64,000 nt of DNA. It comes from Malania oleifera (taxonomy: Eukaryota > Streptophyta > Magnoliopsida > Santalales > Ximeniaceae). This document shows positions 36,445 to 48,146 of the stretch, piece by piece. Made by a program: the position numbers and the translations under genes. Each line of letters begins with the position of its first letter. The stretch's first letter is position 1. The stretch covers positions 120,846,719 to 120,910,718 of the forward strand of contig NC_080420.1 in NCBI RefSeq assembly GCF_029873635.1, given 5' to 3'. The notes below the pieces were generated by a model. The model did not search any database. It saw nothing but the letters and a program-made list of their open reading frames with translations, and was not told where the DNA came from.

Positions 36445-38103
36445 CTACACTCTGTCCATTACCTCTACCAATTCTGGATCCTCCTTCTGAGTAGCTTTAA
36501 TTCTTTCCTGTAGCGTAGGCTGTACCACTAGGCTGGCAATACATACTGGAGTATTACTCTCTAACAATTCAATGCCGAGTCTCTCCAGATCCATCACGAT
36601 CGGATGCTGGATTTCCATAGCTGCCAACGCAGATACCCCAAACTTACTGCTCAATGCATCAGCTACCACGTTTGCTTTCCCTGGGTGGTAACTGATAGTA
36701 CAGTCAAAATCTTTAATCAACTCTAACCACCTTCTCTGTCTCATATTCAATTCCTTCTGGGTGAAGAAATATTTTAGACTCTTGTGGACGGAGAAAATCT
36801 CGCACTGCTCACCGTACAAGTAATACCTCCAAATTTTCAATGCATGTACCACTGCAGCCAACTCAAGATCATGGGTAGGGTAGTTCTTTTCATACTCTTT
36901 CAACTGTCTAGACGTATACGCCACCACCCTGCCATGCTGCATCAACACACAGCCAAGTCCCTTCAAGGATGCATCACTGTAAATAGTGTACCCCTCACCC
37001 CCAGATGGGATGATCAATACCGGCGCTGTGACTAACCTCTGCTTCAGCTCCTAAAAACTCTGCTCACAGCTGTCGTTCCATTCAAATCTAGCATTCTTCT
37101 TCGTCAGTCATGTCAGAGACCCTGATAAGGCTGAGAACCCCTCGACAAAACGACGATAATAACCGGCTAATCCCAAAAAACACCTAATCTCTTGGACGTT
37201 CCTCGGTCTAACCCAGTTCACCACTGCCTCAATCTTAGTGGGATCTACAGAAATTCCGTCTCCTGAGATAACATGCCCCAGAAACACTACTTTCTCGAGC
37301 CAGAAATCACATTTTCTGAACTTGGCATACAACTTCTTCTCTCTGAGCATCTGTAAAACCCGCCTCAAATGTATCTCGTGCTCCTCGTAGCTCCTCGAAT
37401 AGACCAGTACATCATTAATAAAAACAACCACGAACTGGTCTAGGTATGGATGAAAAATTCTATTCATTAAATCCATAAATATCGTAGGAGCATTAGTTAG
37501 ACCAAATGGCATAACCAGAAACTTATAATGCCCATATCTAGTCCTGAACGCCGTCTTCGATACATCCTCCGCTCTCACCTTTACCTGATGGTAGCCTGAC
37601 CTGAGATCGATCTTAGAGTACACCCGTGTACCCTGGAGCTGGTCAAATAAATCATCGATACGGGGTAGAGGATACTTGTTCTTGATGGTCACTTTATTAA
37701 TCTCTCTGTAATCTATACACATCCTCATAGACCCGTCCTTCTTCTGTACAAACAGCACTAGAGCTCCCCATGGCGATACACTAGGTCGTATAAAGCCCTT
37801 ATCAAACAAATCCTGTAACTGATCTTTCAATTCTGCAAACTCTGCCGGCGCCATTCGGTACAGTGCTTTAGAGATCAGCGCTGTACCTGGAAGTAGATCA
37901 ATAAGAAAATCTACTTCACGATCAAGCGGCAAACCCGGTAATTCATCTGGGAACACGTCTGTAAATTCTTTCACTACAAGCGTATTGATAAGTTTTAATT
38001 CATTTTCTGACATTTCCTTTACAAAAGCAATAAATCCCAGACAGCCACTCTGGAGCAGCCTCCTTGCCTGAATTGCTGAGACCATCTGAGGTAAGGATTG
38101 CAC
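36445..38103 (-). pseudogene. G2 reverse transcriptase and RNase H (broken)
   Basis: RT is open for 331 codons (38103-37108): [52 protein letters not shown], then [11 protein letters not shown] at about 37400, where the usual catalytic pair is Asp-Asp. The Asn means loss of a metal-binding Asp. After a break, RNase H continues at 37017-36445 with [16 protein letters not shown] and [16 protein letters not shown]. Confidence 0.87.
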
Positions 38104-38124
38104 TCGTGACCCTGTAAATCTAAA

Positions 38125-38538
38125 TTATGGTTTCCCTAAAGATATGAATATCACTTCTCTAGCACGGCAGTCTTTAATAGCAGAATTAGCCGCTAGCCAA
38201 TCCATGCCGAAAATAATGTCAAACCCGTGCATATCTAATATCACCAAATCAGCAGATAAAATCTTCCCCTGAATATCAACTGGGCAACCACAGAGTACCC
38301 TGCTACATCTCACCGCTGACCCAGTCGGTGTAGCCACTAATAGCTCGACACCTAATGATTGTGTTTCTGCCCCACATAATTTAACACACTCCAAGGACAC
38401 AAATGAATGTGTGGCACCAAAATCAAAAAGTGCAATAACTTTAAATGAAAACATACTAACAGTACCTATCACCACGTCGTCAGCCGCCTCAGCGTCGCCC
38501 GGCATCAAAGCGAAAACTCTAGCTGGGGTCGTATTCTA
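38125..38538 (-). pseudogene. G2 protease
   Basis: An aspartic protease domain. The active-site motif reads ALFDFGATHSFVS where G1 has DSGATH, so Ser is replaced by Phe. It ends before RT at a stop around 38125. Confidence 0.8.
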
Positions 38539-39558
38539 CTATTGGCCTCCTCGTGGTACCTGATAACCTCCTCGTGCAGGTCTAGGAGTAGGAGAACTAC
38601 CAGTCTGTGTCGAGCACTCCCTTATCATATGTCCTGACTCCCAGCACCTGTAGCAGACACCTTGCCCGACACGACACTCTCCCAAGTGTCTCTTCACACA
38701 AGATGGGCAAGCTGGAGATGGCTGCACACCCTGGAAACCGCAATGCCTGGTCCCCTGTCTCTGGTCTCTATAATGGCCACCGCTCTTCCACGCAGCACGG
38801 CCGACCCCCTGCTGGGAACCGGAAGGTGCGAATCTCTTCTTCTGTCCATGTTCCTCAGCCTCCAACAGATCACAAATCTCCGCTATAGTGGCTCGGTCCA
38901 CCAGCTCAGTGAAGTCCTACAACTTCAATATCGATACCTACTTGTATATTTCTCTCATCAGGCCTCTTTCAAACTGTCGTACCTTCTTCACCTCATCTGG
39001 AATGATGTACAGGGCGAAGCGAGATAGCTCAATGAACCTCGTTACATACTGCTGTACTGACAGCTGTCCCTGCTTCATATTCAAGAACTCTGCAATCTTA
39101 GCCTCCCTAGACAAGGCTGGAAAATACCTGTCGAAGAATATTTCTTTAAACTGTTCCCACGTCATCTCCATAGGTACAATCATCTACTGCTCTAATAATC
39201 CCACAACCGACCACCATCTCTCGGCCTCTCCAGTCAGTTTATATATGCCAAATAGTACCCTCTGTTCCTCAGAACACAGCAGCACTGTAAATATCTTCTC
39301 CATCTCCTGCACCCAGTTTTCAGCAACTACAGGATTCGTTCCTCCTGAGAAAGCTGGAGGACTCATCTTAATAAACTTCTCTATCGAGCTACCATGACCT
39401 ACAGACGAACCATCCTGTTTCTTCGAACTCCTGGTAATTTTTGCCATAACTTGCTGTGCTACACTGCGTAAAACGGCATCTGAATCACTACCCGCAGCGC
39501 CTGAGGGTCTAACACCCTCACTCCCACTGGCGTGGGCACTATTGCCACCAAGGTCCAT
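38539..39558 (-). pseudogene. G2 gag (broken)
   Basis: ATG 39558 (MDLGGNSAHASG), same start as G1. Core segments are 39558-39184 and 39183-38938. A further segment, 38901-38539, holds DRATIAEICDLLEAEEHGQ and the knuckle CYRCWESGHMIREC (CX2CX4HX4C). Confidence 0.83.
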
Positions 39559-39877
39559 CTTGAAAAACAAGTAACGTAACTCAAAAACTCTTCTTCTCTA
39601 TACATATCATCCAACTCATATAATATTTTCTCCTAATTAACTCGTCACTCCTGATCTTAATTCAATGTTCAATCCTGCAACTTAGATACCCAACCCAACG
39701 ATAGTTTACAATGACTTTCCTGAAATCGTCACCCCAAGAAAATCAAACAAACCACCACGGAAGTCATGCATCTAGAATACACAACTAGACCTCAAATCCC
39801 CTTATCCTATACTCTGGTATTATTACTGCTGCACTCTAGAGTCTACAAAACCTAGTATCCTAGGCTCTGATATCAAA

Positions 39878-41924
39878 TGTAGCAACCCTAATTAACTTAA
39901 CATGAAACATAACATAATAAATGGATAAGTCGACCTGAACCCATGGGTAACGGGGACACCTGTCAATCACAGCGGAAACCTAAGTAGCAGTAAAATAAAA
40001 TCTCAATCATTCAACCATGAAACATAATACCAGAGTTATTTAAATTCCCAAAATACTATATTTATTTACAATTTTCTAAAAAGTCAAAATAACACTAGGA
40101 TTGTACAACAAAAATCTCATGATCCTAACCCAACGCTTACCCTTCTAGTAGGGAAGCTAAACCCACTTAACGGCGGCCCTAACCCGCCGGTCCCTCTAGG
40201 TTTCCTGAAAATCATTTAATATTCGAGGGTGAGACACTTCTCAGTAAGAGAAAATAAACTAAATACAGTTGTGTGGCAACATGAATATTTAAGGCACTTA
40301 TACGTATTCAGTACATTTCATAACTCTGTAAACATTCATCATATCATACTGGATAATCATATAATTTCATATTTGTTAATAAATCATAACATGCATAAAA
40401 CATCTGTTATAACTGTAATACTGAAAATATACCCAGGATGAATAACTAGTTGGTGTCATGTATTACCCCCCATGACGGGTTGTGCAGCCCGAAGGCGAGA
40501 CCCGACAATGGCTGGCCGACCACTGTCGAGTTAAATATGTCTGCAAGTACTATGGGCCCGCCACACCCTGGTCCGGACCGCCAGGTGGACGTCCACACTC
40601 TACTGAAAGCCACATCGACTATCCATCTCCCACCCCCTCGTGGGGTGGTTAGTACTAATCTGATCATAAACATATGATTTATAAGCTACGGTATCGAACC
40701 CCTAAACTGAACTAAACTAATATCTGGGTCTTGATAACATATAATACATGATATAATAGCGGCCTCGTGCCGATCATTTTCATAAATACGGCCTCGCACT
40801 GAAATCATACATAAATACGGTCTCGTGCTGATATCATAAATACGACCTTGTGCCGATAACATAAATACATGGTCTTACGCCAAAATTGTTTCAGGTATAT
40901 ACATTCTGAAAATAAATCATTTATCATATATTCATCAAAATCATCACAACATAATTCATATTTTTATAATACCTAAAAACATGTTTTGCTCGTAAAATCT
41001 TTCATATCATAATACAATTCTTGTAAAATAATATTCATGTCACACATGTGCTGTTAAAAGTCATACTTCATATTCTAAAATCGTGATTTTCTAGTATCTC
41101 ATACGTACATATATATTTTAATCATCATAACAGTATTTTCCCAATCGAACATTTCATTCGTAATAAAAAAATATAACATATGCTTTTCTGAAAATAGATT
41201 TACTCATAATTAATAATAATTTGCATGGAAAAATAACTGGTTTAGTTTATTCCCTTACCTGGCTACTGAGAAAACCTCTAAAATATCCTCGCCTAACCCC
41301 CGTAGGATCTCCTGATCAATACCCTGAAACTAAAAATTTCCAGTATTAAATTCAGTATTTTCATACGTACATCATTTTCTATAATTATCACAAGGCCAAA
41401 TTTGGCTTAAAAAGTCTTCCCTCAACTCAGGGATGATTTCCAACTTCGTTTTCCTAACGATCCTCTTTGGCAAACCCGTAGAGAACTTCGCCAGGAGCGT
41501 CGTGGTGACTTCGGGTTGTCGATCCGACGTATATCTGGCCCAAAAATGATGAGAGAGAGAGAGAGAGAGAGAGCACCGAAGAGGAGAGAGAGGGAGAAGA
41601 GTTGGCTTCTTTTGTAAGTTAAAAATCGAATTTTCATATTTATAGAGCAGAGGATTCGTCGACAAGCCACGTCATTCATCGACGAGTCCTTCACAAATTT
41701 TGTCGACGAAATTCAATCTTCGTTAAAAAATTCAATCGACTCAAAACCCCCCTCTCGGTATTTTCTCGTCGACGAAGACCTATGTTCATTGACGAAATAC
41801 TTAAAGCCTTCATCGATGAAACCCTGTATTCGTCGACAAAGCTTAGCAGCTTTCCTCCCATTCCTGGTTCCAGTTTTCCTCCCTCTTTATTATATAAATT
41901 CCATTTTTCTTTTGGGTTATTACA
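39878..41924 (-). repeat. G2 5' LTR
   Basis: 2047 bp. Units of the CGGCCTCG type at 40757-40885, (GA)n at 41551-41571, TATA at 41634-41645 (minus strand), palindrome array 41655-41845 with several decayed CpGs. Confidence 0.88.
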
Positions 41925-41929
41925 CCCAT

Positions 41930-43207
41930 AGTAAGAATGGAAGCAATTAGGATGCTCTTAACTTATGCAGCCTATAAGGATTTCAAATTATATCAAATGG
42001 ACGTAAAAAGTGTTTTTTTAAATGGATATATAAATGAATAAGTATATGTCAAATAACCTCTAGGTTTTGAAAATTCAAAAAATCTAGATCACGTATTTAA
42101 GTTAACAAAAGCTTTATATGGATTGAAACAAGCTCCTAGAGCTTGGTATGAAAGGCTAAGCAAGTTCCTAATTCAAAACAATTTTTCAAGAGGAAAGATA
42201 GATAACACTTTATTTATAAAAACCAAAAACAAAGACATGCTTATAGTACAAATTTATGTTAATGATATTATTTTTGGAGCAACTCATGAGGATTTGTGTA
42301 ATGAATTTGCTAAGTCTATGCAAAAAGAGTTTGAGATGGGTATGATGGGAGAGTTAAATTACTTCCTAGGGTTACAAATCAAACTAGCAAAAAATGGAAC
42401 TTTCATAAATCAAACTAAATATATTAAAGACATAATAAAGAAGTTTGATATGGAAGAAAGTAAACCTATAGGAACTCCCATGAGCACCTTAATTAGTCTT
42501 GACATGGATGAAAAAGAGAAACAAGTAGATACCAAGCATTACCGAGGCATGATAGGAAGCTTACTTTACTTAACAGCAAGTAGACTAGATATTATGTTTA
42601 GCGTATGTATGTGTGCTAGGTTCCAATCGGCTCCTAAGGAATCACACCAAATAGCTATTAAAAGAATCCTTAGATATCTACTAGGCACACTTGAACTAGG
42701 CTTATGATATCCAAAGGGAACTGAATTTGAAATGATAAGCTATTCCAATGCAGACTTTGCTGGATGCAAAATAGATAGAAAAAACACTAGTGGAACTTGT
42801 CATTTTCTAGGACACTCTTTAGTCTCTTGGTCTTCAAAGAAACAAAACTCTATGGCATTATCCACAACAGAAGTAGAATACATAGTTGCAGGGAGTTGCT
42901 GTGCCCAAACATTGTATATGAAATAACAACTAAAAGATTTCAAAATTCAATATCAAACTATTCCAATAAAATGTGACAACACAAGTGCCATAAATATTTC
43001 AAAAAATCTGGTATCTCACTCAAGAACAAAACATATTGACATAAAACATCACTTCTTGAGAGATCATGTACAAAACGAAGACATAATGCTAAAATTTGTA
43101 AATGCAAATGATCAATTAGTAGACATATTCACAAAATCACTCTCTGAAGAGCGATTCATATTCATTAGAAGAGAATTAGGAATGATGCATATACGAGAAA
43201 CAAACTA
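41930..43207 (+). pseudogene. C2 reverse transcriptase (rest) and RNase H
   Basis: It resumes exactly where the RT stopped at 32749. It reads MEAIRMLLTYAAYKDFKL, MDVKSVFLNGYI, two stops at about 42040-42060, ALYGLKQAPRAWYERL, then YVNDIIFG (42257-42280), where YVDD is usual, so a catalytic Asp is lost. RNase H has SNADFAGCKIDRKNTSG, ALSTTEVEYIVAG, one stop at about 42925, then HIDIKHHFLRDHV and ends at TAA 43206. Confidence 0.87.
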
Positions 43208-43223
43208 AACAAGTTCTCTACTT

Positions 43224-43364
43224 GGCAGGCGACTGCCACCTAGGTGTCAGGTGACTGTCAGGTTGCTAACAGGCGCCTGCCTTATCCTAGCAGGCGACTG
43301 CCTCGCGGCTAGTAGGGTTTAAAACCCTGTATATGTCTTTTTAACTTCCATCAGGCGCCTGCCA
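43224..43364. repeat. C2 internal array of GGCAGGCGMCTGCC palindromes
   Basis: Five units between the end of pol and the third ORF: GGCAGGCGACTGCC (43224), TCAGGTGACTGTC (43247), ACAGGCGCCTGCC (43269), AGCAGGCGACTGCC (43288) and TCAGGCGCCTGCC (43352). The same motif is arrayed in both C2 LTRs upstream of the TATA box. A TATA-like TGTATATGTC lies at about 43329. Confidence 0.85.
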
Positions 43365-43513
43365 CTTCTCCTCTCTCTCCGAAAAACCTTATTCCTACTC
43401 TTTTCCACATAAATTCCTCTTCCAAATCAGCCTAAAACCGTAAATCAAATCTAACCTCCACATCAAATAGCATAAAAACCTAGGGCTAATCAGCCTCCCT
43501 CTTCAACACAATC

Positions 43514-44726
43514 ATGCCACGGGTCAATCGATTGGTGACAAGGGTTCCTCCTCCTCTACAAGGATCAACAATGATGAAGTAGAGAAGTGGTTAGTAACCC
43601 CTCACGCTAAGAATCTCTATAGAAATCAAATCGCTTCGGCCGAACCCATCCTAGGTAAAATACTTGATGTTACATTCTTCAATTCTGATTTTCCTGAAAT
43701 CATGGATCTTTTTAAGGAAATTGGGTGGGAAAGGTTTATTACGTATCAAGCAAAAGGATACTATCCAAACGTAGTTCGGATTTTCTATGCTAACATGGAG
43801 AAGTTTGAAAATGGGATCAAAACAAATCTTCTAGGGCAAAATATTCATCTTACTCTCATATTTTTGGGAAAAATTCTTCGAGTCAAGCCAGGAGATTTTG
43901 AGGTTCACATTGTTGAGAAACAATGGATAATGACCCAGGATTTACTTCAGAGGAATTTTTACCCCTAGTCATAACTGATACACCTATCTCCTTTGGGCAT
44001 CCACCTCTTTACAAATAGCTCAATCTCCAAGCTTTAATCCTGCACAAACTTATTACATATAATATCCTACCGCTTTCTGGTTCTCATGATCATATTTCCT
44101 TCTTAGATTGCTTCGTTATATGGTGTATTCTCAAAGGAAAAAAGCTGGATCTTCCAAGTTTACTTCTCAAATGGATCATTATGAAAGTTGATGCCCCTTG
44201 TGTCATTCTACCATATGCTGGGATGTTAAATATGGTATTTGCCCATTTCAATGTTCTCACACCATCATTTAACTTCACTAGCAAAACCCATTACGATATC
44301 TTTTCTGATACTATTCTTAAGCGTATGGGATATAAGCAAACTCCTCAATGGTGGTTTCACAAGGGACATCGTCATATCTCATCTGCACCACCTCCTCAGC
44401 CTTCCATCCCAGCCCCTTCAGTACAGCTTGACCCAGAAACTCCCTCTTGGTTCGTTCCATTTTATAATCACTATATGACCTTCAGTGATGGAATGCAATC
44501 TGGACTTGGTACACTTAGGGAGAAGGTTTCTGCTGTGGAAACTCATTGTTCAAGCCTTGTTCAATGTGTTGACAAGATTGAGAAACATTTGGCTAGCTCT
44601 TCCAAAGGCAAAACTCATATGGATATCAGCTCTGCTCCATCTAATGATGATGAATCTGCTAAACAATCTAGTGAACAAGAAGAAGAAGAAGAAGATGAAA
44701 GTGGGTCTATGGAAGCCTTTGATTGA
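43514..44726 (+). pseudogene. C2 third ORF (env-position ORF of SIRE-like Copia)
   Basis: It lies between pol and the 3' LTR. A frame open from about 43548 encodes KNLYRNQIASAEPILG and then, from 43702, EIGWERFITYQAKGYYPNVV and RIFYANMEKFENG, a pattern I associate with plant transposon proteins found after pol in SIRE-like elements. It breaks at TAG 43966. A second stretch, 44181-44726, holds a Pro-rich segment, a heptad-like part (LREKVSAVETHCSSLVQCV) and a very acidic tail (EEEEEDESGSMEAFD). I see no clear transmembrane helix or signal peptide, so an envelope role cannot be supported. A likely start is ATG 43514, with a frameshift by about 43545. Confidence 0.7.
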
Positions 44727-45070
44727 TGTATTTCATCTATGCGCTATTTAACACTTTTGTCAATGTATTAGTATTTCTTTTATGTTTGTAAGATCTATAA
44801 GTACTATGTTCTACAGCTCTTCACTATGTTGTTTTTGTATCGCTCTCTTTTCCTTTTTGATTGATGTCCAAAGGGGGAGAGTGTTTAAGAGAAAGCAGTG
44901 CAAAAAGAAATATGCTATGGGCTTGCAAGAATATGATGCATATGTAATGGAATGCTTGTTGAATGAAAGTATTACTTCTTATTGATATGATTTAAATATA
45001 TGAGGTATATGCAATATATTTGGTATATGCTTGTTGAAAGGAGGAGTCATGAGCATTATTTCTTATTATT
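44727..45070 (+). other. C2 3' untranslated region with purine tract
   Basis: It contains AAAGGGGGAGAG at 44871-44882, the probable plus-strand primer, although it lies about 190 bp before the LTR. A second purine stretch GAAAGGAGGAG at about 45035 is nearer. I see no further gene. Confidence 0.6.
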
Positions 45071-46787
45071 TGTTGGCCTAACAAGGCTTACAATTTTTAT
45101 TTTGATGAAAACAAATCATGATGTGTTTAATATGGTTTGTTTCAAGTGAAAGTTTTTCAAGAAGAAGGCAAAGCTTAAAGATAGTGGCAAAGCTTAGAGA
45201 GAGTTCAAAGCTCAAAAAGATGATAAAGTACTATTCAAAAAGATCAAGGAATAAAGATGATCAGAAGCTCAAAGATGATAGAAGAACAAGGACTTACTTG
45301 AAGATCAAAAGAATATGTTTTTAAGGATGTTTGTGTGTAAGTACTTCAAGTAAACTTCAAATATAAATTGAATTGAAGCTCTCATAAAATCAAAAGAAAC
45401 TTAGAAATAAATTTTTAGTAAAACCCTAAAGTATGTTTTTCAAATCAAAGAAAAGAAGGGTTTAAAGAAGAAAAGTTTTTTTAAAAAATAAAAGGGCCAA
45501 GCGACTACCTTCATGTGGCAGGCGACTGCCCAAATTAAATGAAGAATTTTCAAAGAGGCAGTAGGGTGCCAGGCGACTACTTGAGCACAGCTAGGCGCCT
45601 AGGTGGTCATGTCAGGCGACTACCTGGGTTTTGGCAGGCAATTGTCAGTGTTCTATGTTTTAAAATTCTTCTATTGCAAGCGACTGCCACTCGAACGTTT
45701 GTTTAAAATACTCCAATGGGAAGATTTTTTAAATGAATTTCTTGGGCACTACTCTTTTGAAAAACTTGGGGATTACGCCAAGTAAACTTGGGGAGCAAGG
45801 AATTACTTTTAAACATCTATAAATAGCCCTAAACTTCAAAGATTTTTACACCAAAAAATTTTCCAACAATCAAAATTCTCAAAAAGCTCTCAAACTCTCT
45901 TGTGTTCATCCTACTTCAACTACTGAGTTACTGCTAATACAAATTCCGAAGTAAAGTCTTTAAAGTCTAAATCTTTCAATACTTGGAAGATATTTGGTGA
46001 TTTAAATTCGGTATTGAGCTTCAATTCTTTTATATTTAATTTACTTTGAAGTATATTTGTGCTGAATGTTGTACTAACCAACTCTGCTGTGAGAGTGTCT
46101 TTTGTACACAAACTTTTTCTCCATCTTGATTCTTGTTTATAGACGATTCAAGGTTGTAGAATCGTTGGACCGAACGAGGGAATATCGTTTGGAGAGGCGG
46201 GCACTAGCCTAAAGGAAGGAGTGGTTGTAATCGGTATTGTTCCACCCGTCAATGGAACTGAACCAGTGAATCCTTTGGTGGTTTGCCAAAGGCGAGGATG
46301 TAGGCTGGGTATAAGACGAACCTCGTAAAACCTTGTGTCTCTCTCTTCTTTCTTACTCTTTATTTTTCAGCAAAACTTACAACCTGCGTGTATGTTTTAA
46401 ATTATTAAATTCTGAGAGTATGGTTGTTAAATAGACCGAAAGATAATTCGTTTTGACTTGATCAGCATTGATTGCGAAAACTGAAAGGGACTACGTTGGT
46501 TGATCATCCTAAACTTATTAATCTGAAAGTTTGTTTAAAAACTAAACACAAAGAAGAAGTGTGAGTGTGGAATAACACAGGGCTTACATAAATTTAGTGT
46601 GTTTTACACTTTGATACAGGGCTATTAATACAAAGATTTAGATATTGATTATTTTTGTTGATTGGTTGTGATTGACTTGAGTTTGTATTTACTTGTTGTG
46701 ATTGTTGATATAAAACAAAGTGTTAAAAAGGAAATAATTTTAAAAATCCAATTCACCCCCCCCTCTTGGGAAGCTATCCTAATTTCA
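45071..46787 (+). repeat. C2 3' LTR
   Basis: 1717 bp, TGTTGGCC...AATTTCA. It has seven palindrome-type units at about 45494-45690 against four in the 5' LTR. TATA CTATAAATAGCC is at 45817-45828. It contains the empty G1 site (around 46611). Confidence 0.9.
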
Positions 46788-47404
46788 CCCCTTACCTGGT
46801 TTCTTGAACTACGCTAACAGGGACCTCGAAAAATACCTGCGGCGCTCACCCGGACCCTGAATCAAAAATCTTAATTCCATTAAATCAACCCTAAATAAAA
46901 TATTATTTTAATATTTTCTAGGCCCATAAATTCTAAATAAATAAATATACCCTTAAATATAGCCAAATTACCAAATTTTTCAAATCCCACTCTCGTTTTG
47001 GAGTGGGGCCTAGAAAACCTCAATTGGAACTTTACTTATGTCAAAATGACGATGATCATGACTAGGACCCCATGGTGGTGCCTGATCGTCGATTCAACAA
47101 CAGATTTAATAAGAAATTAAGGAAAAGTTGCCTTACCCTAGGAATGGTGCCTATGCCGCTCCCACGACAAATCCGCTCTAGTAGAAATGCCGGTGGCGGA
47201 GTTAGGAATGCAACAACACCTTCCGTTTCCCGATCCGTCGAATATTCGCCAAGAAATGAGGGGAGAGAGAAAGGCGGAGACGGAGAGTGGATGACGAACG
47301 CAGGAGAGAAGGAAAGCGTCTATTGTTCAGGAAGCTTCAATTCGTGAAGATGCTTTCATCATTTTTTTTTTTTTTCCTTTTTTTTCTTTACTTACTTAAC
47401 TTAA

Positions 47405-47454
<50 letters not shown>

Positions 47455-47750
47455 CACCATTTTACTTACTTTAATTAATTCAATTTAATAATATTTAATT
47501 AACTAATTAATTAATTAATAATTACTCTTAATTTATATTTATATATATATATATAATCACCATTGTACTTACTTTAATTAATTTGATTTAATAATATTTA
47601 ATTAACTAATTAATTAATTAATAATTACTCTTAATTTTTTCCCTACTATTTCTTTTTATTTTTTTATTTAATACATTAATTTAATAATGTTTAACTAATT
47701 AATTGATTAATAAATTTAACTTTTTAATTTTTTTTTTTGGGTTATTACAT
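46788..47750 (-). mobile_element. G3 first LTR, right part
   Basis: It resumes after the C2 TSD and ends GGGTTATTACA at 47750. It includes (TA)n at 47407-47452 and an approximately 103-bp tandem duplication across 47450-47637. The small open frame at 47072-47347 is LTR sequence, with no family match by eye. Confidence 0.8.
47450..47637. repeat. tandem duplication of about 103 bp in the G3 LTR
   Basis: A block starting TAATCACCATTTTACTTACT and ending AATAATTACTCTTAATTT occurs at about 47451-47531 and again at about 47553-47635, with a (TA)n run before each. It may have arisen by slippage at the TA repeats. Confidence 0.75.
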
Positions 47751-48146
47751 TCTTCCATCTTTTAAGAGATTTCGTCCTCGAAATTTTGCTAACTAATCAA
47801 TCATTTCTTTAACCTCTGAAATCAACTAACCTAATGATCAAGTTCAAATCCTGAGTTCTAATTTCTCTGCTCGGAAACATCACCATCGATGGATTTACCA
47901 TGATTTTCTAAAACTAACTACTTCTTCAGAAAAACATAGAAGACCATCAAGGAATTTCTGCCCCCGAGCTTACGAAACACAACTCAGAATTCCTGACGAT
48001 ATCTTAATCTACCCATTTCTACCCTTATCACAACTCAATCCTATACTCTGGTATAAATCATTCCTAACCTAATACTCTAATATTTCCATATTCAGGCGAT
48101 GTGAAATTAATCACACTTCCGGCTGGACATTCCTCTGATACCATAA
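47751..48146 (-). mobile_element. G3 internal remnant
   Basis: Only 396 bp lie between the LTRs. On the minus strand it has the primer site TGGTATCAGAGG (48132-48143) near the right LTR and a fragment like the G1 end (TTTCGAGGACGAAAT) near the left LTR. All coding domains are deleted, so this is a non-autonomous or collapsed element. Confidence 0.75.

Larger units (their letters stand above)
32750..41924 (-). mobile_element. G2: Gypsy retrotransposon of the G1 family, minus strand
   Basis: Left LTR 32750-34822, right LTR 39878-41924. TSD CCCGT at 32745-32749 against CCCAT at 41925-41929 (one mismatch). It reads right to left: primer site TGATATCAGAG (39865-39875), gag, protease, RT, RNase H, integrase, chromodomain-like tail, purine tract at about 34823. 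It is inserted in the RT gene of C2. It is more complete than G1, since its RT has no large deletion, but several stops and active-site changes show it is dead. Confidence 0.92.
16542..46787 (+). mobile_element. C2: SIRE-like Copia retrotransposon carrying three nested insertions
   Basis: LTRs start TGTTGGCC and end AATTTCA. The left one is 16542-17991 plus 26669-26841; the right one is 45071-46787. TSD CCCCT is at 16537-16541 and 46788-46792. The primer site TGGTATCAGAGCC is at 26844-26856. Order: gag, protease, integrase, RT, RNase H, then a third ORF and a purine tract AAAGGGGGAGAG at about 44871. Long LTRs, a long gag with a coiled-coil tail and an ORF after pol fit the SIRE/Maximus lineage. 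It is interrupted by G1, S2 and G2. Stops and frameshifts show it is dead. Confidence 0.9.

Noticed and set aside
43514-44726. Third ORF of C2 called as a true viral envelope
   Set aside because: No signal peptide or membrane anchor could be seen, so I describe it only by position.
47072-47347. 91-codon frame as a host gene
   Set aside because: Lies fully inside the G3 LTR, with no motif.
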